Source: CAMCYM01 sp964405405 | GTDB lineage: Bacteria; Bacteroidota; Bacteroidia; Flavobacteriales_D; Sanyastnellaceae | Length of the DNA stretch: 64,000 nt | Assembly: GCA_964405405.1 (NCBI GenBank) | Contig: CAYONT010000009.1 | Location: 4,684-68,683, forward strand | Direction: 5' to 3' | Part shown: piece by piece, positions 8,939-16,929 of the stretch | Layout of the letters: each line of letters starts with the position of its first letter | Position numbering within the stretch: the stretch's first letter is position 1 | Translations under genes and position numbers: made by a program | Notes under the pieces: generated by a model | Databases searched by the model: none | Seen by the model: only the letters and a program-made list of their open reading frames with translations | What the model was told of the DNA's origin: nothing

Positions 8939-11143
8939 TCAGGAACCGATGCCCTCCAGCATCAACAAAAAGGCGTACTCCATGGCCGTTTCCCGGTAGC
9001 GCTTGAAGCGACCGGATGCACCCCCATGACCCGTTTCCATGTTGCAATGCAGGAGCAACAGGTTGTTGTCCGTCTTCATGTCCCGCAGTTTCGCCACCCA
9101 TTTCGCAGGCTCCCAATACTGCACTTGGCTGTCCCAGTAACCCGTGGTGACCAGCATGTGTGGATAATCCTGTGCACGCACATTGTCGTAGGGGCTGTAG
9201 CTCATCATGTAGGCGAAGTAGGCTGAATCCTTGGGATTGCCCCACTCGTCAAACTCTCCAGTGGTCAACGGAATGGTCTCATCCAACATCGTGTGGATGA
9301 CATCCACAAAAGGAACCGCCGCAATGACACCGTGGAAGAGTTCGGGGGCCATGTTCACGACGGCACCCATCAACAATCCCCCCGCAGAGCCCCCCATGGC
9401 ATAGAGGTGTTCAGGGGAAGTAAACTTCTGGTCCACCAAGGCCCGGCCACAATCGATAAAGTCGGTGAAGGAGTTCTTCTTCTTGAACAACTTGCCGTCC
9501 TCATACCAAGCACGGCCCATTTCCTGTCCACCCCGGATGTGGGCAATGGCAAAGACAAATCCCCGATCCAACAAGCTCAGCCGCGTGCTTGAGAAGCTCG
9601 GGTCCGTGCTGTATCCGTAGCTACCGTATGCATAGAGCAACAAGGGGTTGTTCCCATCCTTCTGCAGGCCCTTGCGGTACACGAGCGACACCGGGACCTC
9701 GGTACCATCGGTGGCCCGAACCATGAGGCGCTCACTGACGTAGTTGGCGGCATCGAACTGCCCTCCCAGGACTTCTTGCTGCTTGAGCTGGATCTGTTGC
9801 TTGGATTCCATGTCCATTTCGTACACCGTGTTGGGCGTGGTCAAGGACGTGTAGCCGAAGCGGAGTTTCTGGGTGTCAAAGTCGGGATTGGCGCCGACAT
9901 AAGCCATGTACGCCGGATCTTGGAAGGGGACATAGTAGTCTTGGGAGCCGTCCCAACGCTTGACCCGGATTTGGGTCAAACCAGCGGTGCGCTCCTCTAC
10001 CACCAGGTGGTCCTTGAAAATCTCGACGGCCTCCAACAAGGTGTTGTCCCGGTGGGGCAGAACGTCCTCCCAATGGTCGTAGGTCGTCGCGGTGACCGGA
10101 GTGCGTACGAGCTTGAAATTCTTCGCGTTGCGGTTCGTGGTGATGTAGAAATGTTCGCCATAGTGGGACACGCTGTACTCCAAATCCCGCTCCCGGGGTT
10201 GAACCACCTTCCACGTGCCCGTCGGCTGGTCTGCGTCCAGATAGCGCCACTCGGTGCTGACGGTGGAGTAGCTGGAAATCATCAAGTAACGATCGCTCTT
10301 GGTTTTGCCGACACCACAGCTAAATGTTTCATCCTTCTCCTCGAAAACGAGGACATCGCGCGAGGCCAGGCTTCCCAGAGCGTGCCGGTAAATCCGGTGG
10401 GATCGCAACGTCAACGGATCCTTTTTCGTGTAAAAAAGCGTGGCGTTGTCATTCGCCCAAGTTGCGCCGCCAGCCGTCTGCGGAATGGCGTCCGCATAGA
10501 CCTCACCGGTGGTCAAATTCTTGACGTAAATCGTGTACTCCCGGCGGCTCACGGTGTCCACGGAGTACGCAAGCAGGTTGTTATCAGGGCTGACCGAGAG
10601 ACCACCTGCTTCGAAGTAAGCATAGCCCTCCGCCAGCTCGTTCACGTTGAGCATGACCTCTTCGGCAGCCTCCATGGAACCCTTCTTCCGGCAGTAAATC
10701 GCGTACTCTTTGCCTTCCTCGTAACGGGTGTAGTACCAATAACCATTGTCCAGAATCGGGACGCTCACATCATCCTGCTTGATCCGTCCCACAATCTCAT
10801 TGTACAGACTGTCCTGCAGGCCCTGGGTGGGGGCCAGCACCTCCTCTTTGTAGGCGTTTTCGGCATTCAGGTAATCCAGAACCTTCTGGGTTTGGGCATC
10901 CGGCGTCTCCGCGTTCTTTTGGTCGTCCGACAAGCGCATCCAGAAATAATCATCGTTCCACGTGGTGTCGTGGATGGAGACCGCATGGGTTTGTTTTTCC
11001 GCGTCAGGGGGGGCGGAGAACATCGATTCCGTGAAGACGGGCTGGGTTTTCATGGCGGGGGTCTCAGGGGATTGGCAAGCGGCGGCAAAGATAACAGCAG
11101 CAAGCGCGGCGAGGGCGGTGTGTGGGAAGGCCAAACTTTTCAT
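8939..11143 (-). CDS. Prolyl oligopeptidase family (S9A, oligopeptidase B-like) lipoprotein
   Basis: A 734-residue serine peptidase that cuts short peptides. The N-terminus (MKSLAFPHTALAALAAVIF...AAACQ) is a signal peptide with a lipobox-like cysteine, so the enzyme is probably a periplasmic or outer-membrane lipoprotein. Residues about 50-440 form the seven-bladed propeller, and the C-terminal third is the alpha/beta hydrolase with nucleophile motif GGSAGGLLMG and histidine segment CNMETGHGG. The frame is open to 11284, but ATG 11143 restores the signal peptide and removes overlap with kdsB. It follows kdsB by 35 bases. Oligopeptidase B substrates are peptides with basic residues; that specificity is inferred. 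Confidence 0.9.
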   Translation of the reverse strand: MKSLAFPHTALAALAAVIFAAACQSPETPAMKTQPVFTESMFSAPPDAEKQTHAVSIHDTTWNDDYFWMRLSDDQKNAETPDAQTQKVLDYLNAENAYKEEVLAPTQGLQDSLYNEIVGRIKQDDVSVPILDNGYWYYTRYEEGKEYAIYCRKKGSMEAAEEVMLNVNELAEGYAYFEAGGLSVSPDNNLLAYSVDTVSRREYTIYVKNLTTGEVYADAIPQTAGGATWANDNATLFYTKKDPLTLRSHRIYRHALGSLASRDVLVFEEKDETFSCGVGKTKSDRYLMISSYSTVSTEWRYLDADQPTGTWKVVQPRERDLEYSVSHYGEHFYITTNRNAKNFKLVRTPVTATTYDHWEDVLPHRDNTLLEAVEIFKDHLVVEERTAGLTQIRVKRWDGSQDYYVPFQDPAYMAYVGANPDFDTQKLRFGYTSLTTPNTVYEMDMESKQQIQLKQQEVLGGQFDAANYVSERLMVRATDGTEVPVSLVYRKGLQKDGNNPLLLYAYGSYGYSTDPSFSSTRLSLLDRGFVFAIAHIRGGQEMGRAWYEDGKLFKKKNSFTDFIDCGRALVDQKFTSPEHLYAMGGSAGGLLMGAVVNMAPELFHGVIAAVPFVDVIHTMLDETIPLTTGEFDEWGNPKDSAYFAYMMSYSPYDNVRAQDYPHMLVTTGYWDSQVQYWEPAKWVAKLRDMKTDNNLLLLHCNMETGHGGASGRFKRYRETAMEYAFLLMLEGIGS

Positions 11144-11178
11144 CACCAAAAGGTTCAAGGGTTTCAGGGGCAAGTTAA

Positions 11179-11907
11179 CTACGCAGGCACGGGTCCGGCG
11201 TGGAGGCGTTCCAAATCCTCCGGGGTATCGATGCAGGGGGTCTCGCGGTCGGTCAGGCCCACATGCAGGGTCACGCCGTGCCAAACCCAGCGCAGTTGTT
11301 CGAGCCGCTCCCGTTCCTCCAAGGCACAGGGCGGTAGCGAGACGATGCGCTCCAGCGCGTCCCGCGTGTAGGCATACAGGCCCAGGTGTTTGAGCCAGGG
11401 GCCCGGCCCAGCGGGAATGGGATTCCTGCTAAAGTACAGTGCCCGACCCTCAGCATCGCAGACGACTTTCACCCGGTTCGGGTCCTGAAAGGCCGGATCC
11501 CCATCCTCCATCGGTCGCGCCAAGGTCGCCACGGCGGTGGCAGGTCGGGCGATCATCTCAGCGAGCATCCGCAGTTGCTCCCCGTGCACGAAGGGCTCAT
11601 CCCCTTGGACATTGACCACCGCCGTCACGGGCCCGCTGCCCGCGGCCTCCAAACGGCCCACCGCCTCCCACACCCGCAACGTCCCATTCGGATGGTCCGG
11701 AGACGTCAAAATCGCCCGCGCGCCCGCGGCCTCCACCCGCTCCGCGATCCCCCCATGGTCCGTCGCCACGACCACGGCATCAAACACCCCCGCCTCCTCG
11801 ACCCGCCGAACCACCCGCTCGACCATCGGCACCCCGAACACCTCCACCAGGGGCTTCCCCGGAAACCGCGTCGACCCAAACCGGGCCGGGATGATCGCCA
11901 CCCTCAT
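11179..11907 (-). CDS. kdsB: 3-deoxy-manno-octulosonate cytidylyltransferase
   Basis: Activates Kdo with CTP to CMP-Kdo for lipid A-core synthesis; cytoplasmic. The 242-residue product has the nucleotidyltransferase loop IIPARFGSTRFPGKPL, then VVVATDH, VVNVQGDEPF and the metal-site region FQDPNRVKVVCD. Its ATG overlaps the stop of the upstream TonB receptor gene in an ATGA arrangement (11904-11907), so translation is probably coupled. The presence of kdsB shows a Kdo-containing lipopolysaccharide. Confidence 0.95.
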   Translation of the reverse strand: MRVAIIPARFGSTRFPGKPLVEVFGVPMVERVVRRVEEAGVFDAVVVATDHGGIAERVEAAGARAILTSPDHPNGTLRVWEAVGRLEAAGSGPVTAVVNVQGDEPFVHGEQLRMLAEMIARPATAVATLARPMEDGDPAFQDPNRVKVVCDAEGRALYFSRNPIPAGPGPWLKHLGLYAYTRDALERIVSLPPCALEERERLEQLRWVWHGVTLHVGLTDRETPCIDTPEDLERLHAGPVPA

Positions 11908-14297
11908 TGGATTTCGTACGTGTACATCAACTGTGTCAACCGGGGCGACTCCATGACCAACGGCCGCAGGGAATATTCCGCGTTGAAGACATTGTTGACC
12001 ACCAGTGAAATCCGGTGTGCCTCCGCCAGTGGCACCCCGACCCGCAAGTCAAAAACCCACGGCTGCCGCGGGTGCTCCGCCAACCAATCGCCTACCCCCC
12101 ATTGCACAAATCCATACTCCTCAAACTGCAGAAACGCCTGATCAAAGTTGTCCAGTTGGCTTTGGTAGCGTGCGCTAAAGCCTGCAAACCAACGCGGTGC
12201 TGTGACATGGACATCCATCCGAACCAGGTGCGGCGATCGGTACTTGAGCACGTAATTCGTCGTGTCGTGGCTGGTGGACAGGTACGTCGCTGGGTAGTTG
12301 GGGTTGGGGCTGTAGTCCAAATCCGGCGACAAAGTCACCGGCCGGGTGTAGGTATAACCCGCCAGCACATCCACCTCCAACCGCTCTCCCTTCCAACGGC
12401 CCGTGACCGACCCTTCCGCGCCCGTCACCCGGCTGCTGCCCGTGTTCACACTCATGAAACCCAACCCGACGATGGGGTCCGTGGGCAGTCCCCACTGTCC
12501 AAACGTAAACTCGATGAACTGATCAAAGTCCTGCCGGAAAATGGCGGCATCCACGAAGCCCTGGAAACCGCCCAACCGCAGTCCTTGCTTGAATCCCACC
12601 TCCCAAGCCTGGGCAAACTCGGGCAGCAGATTCTCATTGGGGTAGATCTGCAAGGAGCCCAGGCCGGTCCGGATATAACGTTCCGCGATGGTCGGGAACC
12701 GGAACCCTTGGCCGTAGCTCGCGCGCAGGTACCCCGCCTGACCAATGGCCTGGTTGATACCGGCCCGGAAGACCGGCTTGCTGGCACGGACCTGGTTCAC
12801 CTGGAAGACCTCATAACGCACGCCACCACTGAGTTTCGTGCGCTTCCAACTCTGATCCAATTGGGCATAGGCGCCCAACGTCATCGCCCGGTTGTTTCCG
12901 TCACTCGAACCGCCGCTGTAGAGTTCGGCATTGCTGAAGGCCCACTGTCCCAGCCCGCCGCCTGTCACCCGCAGCCCCTTCAGCCCCCAACGATCCCCCT
13001 CGAAGGCCAGCTGGTACTCCGCGTGGTACACATTGGAGGCATTGCTTTGGCTGTTGTTGTTCGCATTGACCAGGTGTTGCCAGCGGCCGCGCAGGCTGTG
13101 CTTGAAGTCGCCGGGGGAGAGGTATTGAACGTAAGGGTCGACCGTGCCGATGAGTTGCTCCGTACGGGTGGAAGCCCCTTCGTAACTGCCATAAATGCGG
13201 TCAGGTGCCCGGTCCCAGATGAGCGTGTTCAGCGATTCGCCGAACTGCCAGTTTCCGCCAACGCCGTAGACCAAACCCGCCACCCGGCTCTCCCTTTTCC
13301 GCAGGGCGGCATTCAGCCGAGCTTGGCTGGTCGCAGCAAAGCGGTCCACCGTGAAGGGGTTGAAAGGCCGGTCCTGGGTGGAGTCTGCAGGGGCCAGGTG
13401 ACCGTCATCTCCGAGCAGGTTGCCCCCAAGGACCACATCCCAGGTACCGAGGCGCTGGCTGTGGAGGAAGCGCACATTCGCCAACTGGGGCACGGTCGTC
13501 CAGGTGCGGGCCTGGGCGCTGCGGGGGGGACTGTAGGCTCCGTGTTGAACGGTGATCCGGGTCAGAGGCCGGGCATCGGGAAACCGGGTCCGCACGTGGA
13601 TGACGCCGCTCAACGCCGAGCTGCCGTACAACACGGAGGAAGCTCCTTTGATCACCTCTACCTGCTCCAGGTTTTCCAGGGGGAGGAAGCCCCAGCTAGG
13701 CCTGCCTGCATCTCCGCTGAGGATGGGCAGTTCATCCACCAAGATCATGACCCGGGAACCGGCGCCATAACTGAACCCACTTCCGCTTCGAATCTGAGGC
13801 TCCCCATCGACGAAGCTCACGCCTGGGGTCTGTTCCAAGGCATTTTCGAGGGAGGTGGTTCCCCGTTGCTCCACCAACCGAGGCGGCAACACCTCCATGG
13901 AAACCGTCACCTCGGCACTGCGCTGGGCGAATCGACCCGCGCTCACCACCACCGGACTGAGGTTCTCGTAAGGACTGAGTGTGAAGTCGATTTGGGTTCT
14001 GGGTGGGAGGGTTTGGGGCACCTTCCAGCTGTAGGTAGCGGTTTGGAAACCGATGAAACTGCATTGGAGGGAGAGGGTTTGGCCTGCCCAATCCGCCTTC
14101 AATTCCAAGCGGTAAACCCCTTGTTCATCGGAGAAGGCCCCCGCCTGCCGACCGGCCACCAGCACGGTCGCGTTGGGAAGTGGCTGCCCCTCATGGTCCG
14201 TGACCATGCCGGTGACCAGCTGAGCATGTGCCGTTCCCCACCCCATCCAGAGAGTGGCCGCACAGGCCCACCATTTCAGGATTTGATTGCTTGCCAT
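11904..14297 (-). CDS. TonB-dependent outer-membrane receptor
   Basis: A 797-residue outer-membrane beta-barrel. The signal peptide is MASNQILKWWACAATLWMGW...AHAQ; then a carboxypeptidase-regulatory-like domain (GMVTDHEGQPLPNATVLVAG), a plug domain (VEVIKGASSVLYGSSALSG) and a barrel ending in an aromatic-rich strand (LMYTYEIQ). Start 14297 is preferred over 14348 because it gives a proper signal peptide. The ligand is unknown: no SusD partner is adjacent. The overlap with kdsB is unusual, as the two functions are not obviously linked. Confidence 0.9.
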   Translation of the reverse strand: MASNQILKWWACAATLWMGWGTAHAQLVTGMVTDHEGQPLPNATVLVAGRQAGAFSDEQGVYRLELKADWAGQTLSLQCSFIGFQTATYSWKVPQTLPPRTQIDFTLSPYENLSPVVVSAGRFAQRSAEVTVSMEVLPPRLVEQRGTTSLENALEQTPGVSFVDGEPQIRSGSGFSYGAGSRVMILVDELPILSGDAGRPSWGFLPLENLEQVEVIKGASSVLYGSSALSGVIHVRTRFPDARPLTRITVQHGAYSPPRSAQARTWTTVPQLANVRFLHSQRLGTWDVVLGGNLLGDDGHLAPADSTQDRPFNPFTVDRFAATSQARLNAALRKRESRVAGLVYGVGGNWQFGESLNTLIWDRAPDRIYGSYEGASTRTEQLIGTVDPYVQYLSPGDFKHSLRGRWQHLVNANNNSQSNASNVYHAEYQLAFEGDRWGLKGLRVTGGGLGQWAFSNAELYSGGSSDGNNRAMTLGAYAQLDQSWKRTKLSGGVRYEVFQVNQVRASKPVFRAGINQAIGQAGYLRASYGQGFRFPTIAERYIRTGLGSLQIYPNENLLPEFAQAWEVGFKQGLRLGGFQGFVDAAIFRQDFDQFIEFTFGQWGLPTDPIVGLGFMSVNTGSSRVTGAEGSVTGRWKGERLEVDVLAGYTYTRPVTLSPDLDYSPNPNYPATYLSTSHDTTNYVLKYRSPHLVRMDVHVTAPRWFAGFSARYQSQLDNFDQAFLQFEEYGFVQWGVGDWLAEHPRQPWVFDLRVGVPLAEAHRISLVVNNVFNAEYSLRPLVMESPRLTQLMYTYEIQ

Positions 14298-14412
14298 CTG
14301 GGGGTGCAATATTGCGCCGTTTCGATGCAAGTCAAATCCCACTGACAAACTTCTGGCCCACGTCGGTGAATTGGAGGACGGGCGAGGCGGGCGAGTGCGT
14401 CAGTTTTGGGAC

Positions 14413-15480
14413 ATGAACGACGCGGTGGATGCGGGGTTGCGGACCCTGGAGTGGATGGCGCTGACCCGGATGCCACAACGGGGCCCAGTGGGGTACCGCC
14501 AGGCGCTGGAGGAGGCCAGCTGGGGCGAGGTTTGGTCCCGGAGTGCGCCGCAGGCCATTCAGGCGGGATGGCTGGAATGGGCACACAACATGGCCCAGGC
14601 GCATGTGGAAATGGGTGCCCGCGTGGTCACTTGGGAACACGGGGACTACCCGCGCCCGCTGGCCGAAATCTTTGATGCGCCACCGGTTTTGTACGTGCGG
14701 GGCGAGCGCCAAGCCTGGCAGGCCCCGGTGGTCGCAGTGGTGGGGACCCGGCGGTGTTCGGACGATGCCGCCCGGTGGGCTTACCGGATGGGCCGGGCGT
14801 TGGCGCAATCGGGCATCACCTTGGCCACGGGCGGTGCGATGGGCATAGACATCGCTGCGGTGAAGGGCGCCTTGCAAGGAGGGGGCCGGGTGATCTGGTG
14901 CCTCGCCGAGGGATTGGACCGGGTTTCACCATCCGCGAACCGACGCTGGGCGGAGGCAAGCTTAGAACGCGGCGCATGGGTGACCGAATTTCCGTTGGGT
15001 ACCGCGGCACGTCCGTGGCGATTTGCCCACCGCAACCGGATTGTGGTGGGCCTCAGCCGCAGCGTGGTGTTGGTACAGAGCCCGGCCGATGGCGGCGGGA
15101 TGATCTCAGCACGTTGTGCCTTGCAGTACAACCGGAACCTGGCGGTGCGGATGCCGCCTGACAACGCTCCCCGCTGGGCGGGCAACCACCATTGGCTTCT
15201 AGAGAATCCGCGCATGCAGGTACGCGACCCCTACGATTGGGTGGCCTCGCAGGGATTCTTGTTGCCCGCGGCTCCAGCACCGGATATTCCCGAACCGCTG
15301 CAGCCGCTCTGGGAAGAGCTCCTCGGCTCCTCGGGCCGAACCCCGCTCGACTTGTGCTCCGCCTTGGGGGTGGATGAGTGGTCTCTGCGGCACCAGCTTT
15401 TGGTACTGGAACTGCAAGGCAAGGTGCGTTCAGTTCCGGGCGGAACCTACGTGGCCCTGGAACCGACAGGAATCAGTTGA
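14413..15480 (+). CDS. dprA: DNA-processing protein A (single-strand DNA-binding, RecA loader)
   Basis: DprA protects incoming single-stranded DNA and loads RecA during natural transformation. The 355-residue product has the Rossmann-like core: VVAVVGTRRCSDDAARWA, then TGGAMGIDIAAVKGAL, EGLDRVSPSANRRWAE, VTEFPLGTAARPWRF and HRNRIVVGLSRSVVLVQ. A winged-helix-like C-terminus follows (LDLCSALGVDEWSLRHQLLVLELQGKV). The core is somewhat divergent: the usual GRTIAVLG is GRVIWCLA here. ATG 14413 was chosen because it matches the family start; the frame is open to 14287. Its last 8 bases overlap the end of rseP on the other strand. Confidence 0.9.
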   Translation: MNDAVDAGLRTLEWMALTRMPQRGPVGYRQALEEASWGEVWSRSAPQAIQAGWLEWAHNMAQAHVEMGARVVTWEHGDYPRPLAEIFDAPPVLYVRGERQAWQAPVVAVVGTRRCSDDAARWAYRMGRALAQSGITLATGGAMGIDIAAVKGALQGGGRVIWCLAEGLDRVSPSANRRWAEASLERGAWVTEFPLGTAARPWRFAHRNRIVVGLSRSVVLVQSPADGGGMISARCALQYNRNLAVRMPPDNAPRWAGNHHWLLENPRMQVRDPYDWVASQGFLLPAAPAPDIPEPLQPLWEELLGSSGRTPLDLCSALGVDEWSLRHQLLVLELQGKVRSVPGGTYVALEPTGIS

Positions 15481-16810
15481 ATCCGCCGGTGAACACCCGC
15501 CAAATATCGTTCCCCACGGCAAACAGCATCAAGGCCATCAACAAGATGATGCCGATGAACTGCGCACGCTCCAGCACCTTTTCTGGCGCGGGTTTTCCTG
15601 CCACCATTTCGTAGAGGAGGAACATGACGTGTCCACCGTCCAGGGCGGGAATGGGCAACAGGTTCATGAAGGCCAAAATCAGCGAAAAGAATGCCGTGTT
15701 TCGCCAAAACACTTCCCAATCCCACCCCGCATCGAAAACACTGCCGAAGGTGACCAAACTGCCCACTTGGGTAGCTCCCGACTTGGAGAACAAGAACCTG
15801 AGGGACAGGACATACTCCTGCAAGGTGCGGGCTGCAAGTTGAAAACCACTGAGCAGGGCTTCGGGGGCATCATAGGTCAAGGTTTCGGTGGCAAACTCCT
15901 TAAACTCTGCGTAGTCTTTGTTTGCAAAGCCGAGCTGCCCCAGGCTATCGGGCGTGGCGGTCACTGTGCGAATGGTTCCGTCAGGCGACTGGACCGTCAT
16001 GTGGATGGGGGTCTCGGGATGGGACCGGATGTACTGCGTCGCTTCATCAAAAAACTGCATGGGGACCGAATCCATTGATACCAAACGGTCCCCAATGGAC
16101 AGACCGGCTTCGGCAGCGCGCGAGCCATCCACGACATAGGCAACCTCCATGGGCATCCGAACACCGAATGGATTCCGAATCGAGGAGTCCACCAATTGCT
16201 GTCCCAAATCCGAATCAAAGCTCAACACCACGGTCTCTCCCCCGCGAAGCACCGTGGCTTCTTCCACGGAATTGAAGAAGAAGGCGCGGCGGATCTCGTT
16301 GAAGTGGGTGACTTCATCCCCATTGATGCGCACGATTTGGTCTCCATTCTCAAAACCCCAATCTGCCACCCGCTCGTCGACCTGAATCCCATACGGCATG
16401 GATCGCGTCGGTAGGACGGTTTCCCCCCAAACAAACAGTACCATGCTGTAGATTGCGAAACCCAAGATCAAGTTGACGATGATGCCCCCCAACATGATGA
16501 TGAGGCGTTGCCACGCTGGCTTGGTGCGGAACTCCCACGGCTGGGGCGGCCGTTTGAGCTGCTCCGTGTCCATGGACTCGTCCACCATGCCTGCGATTTT
16601 CACATAGCCCCCCAAGGGCAACCACCCCAGGCCCCACTCGGTTTCTCCAATCTGCTTTTTGTACAGAGAGAACCACGGGTTCATGAACAGGTAGAACTTT
16701 TCCACGCGGGTTTTGAACCACCGTGCGGTGAGGTAATGCCCAAGCTCGTGCATGAACACGAGGATGGACAAGCTCAACAAGAGCTGAGCGGCTTTGATCA
16801 GTACGACCAT
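15473..16810 (-). CDS. rseP: Site-2 intramembrane metalloprotease (RIP), RseP family
   Basis: Cleaves transmembrane substrates such as anti-sigma factors or signal-peptide remnants inside the inner membrane. The 445-residue protein has the zinc motif FMHELGHYL at about residue 20, a membrane segment near 110-130 (MLGGIIVNLILGFAIYS), PDZ modules at about 150-300, and the second metal-ligand helix NLLPIPALDGGHVMFLL near the C-terminus. Start 16810 places HELGH in the first helix as in the family; 16879 is the longer alternative. A TACCTTTG -7 element lies 24 bases upstream. No substrate gene is adjacent. Confidence 0.93.
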   Translation of the reverse strand: MVVLIKAAQLLLSLSILVFMHELGHYLTARWFKTRVEKFYLFMNPWFSLYKKQIGETEWGLGWLPLGGYVKIAGMVDESMDTEQLKRPPQPWEFRTKPAWQRLIIMLGGIIVNLILGFAIYSMVLFVWGETVLPTRSMPYGIQVDERVADWGFENGDQIVRINGDEVTHFNEIRRAFFFNSVEEATVLRGGETVVLSFDSDLGQQLVDSSIRNPFGVRMPMEVAYVVDGSRAAEAGLSIGDRLVSMDSVPMQFFDEATQYIRSHPETPIHMTVQSPDGTIRTVTATPDSLGQLGFANKDYAEFKEFATETLTYDAPEALLSGFQLAARTLQEYVLSLRFLFSKSGATQVGSLVTFGSVFDAGWDWEVFWRNTAFFSLILAFMNLLPIPALDGGHVMFLLYEMVAGKPAPEKVLERAQFIGIILLMALMLFAVGNDIWRVFTGGFN

Positions 16811-16834
16811 GGGGTAAAACTCCGTGAAAAAGCG

Positions 16835-16842
16835 CAAAGGTA
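16835..16842 (-). promoter_or_regulatory. rseP -7 promoter element
   Basis: TACCTTTG on the minus strand, 24 bases upstream of ATG 16810. It would lie inside the gene if the longer start at 16879 were used, which supports the shorter start. Confidence 0.55.
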
Positions 16843-16929
16843 GGCCTGAGTTGGGAAATCTTGGCTTGGGGAGAATCAAACGGGGATTGCGCGGAGTGGC
16901 GTAATCTTGCAGGTGCTAACTGCCCCTTG

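Noticed and set aside
12015..14345. 776-residue open frame on the plus strand
   Set aside because: Antisense shadow of the TonB receptor gene; it has no recognisable domain, and the opposite strand encodes a complete receptor.
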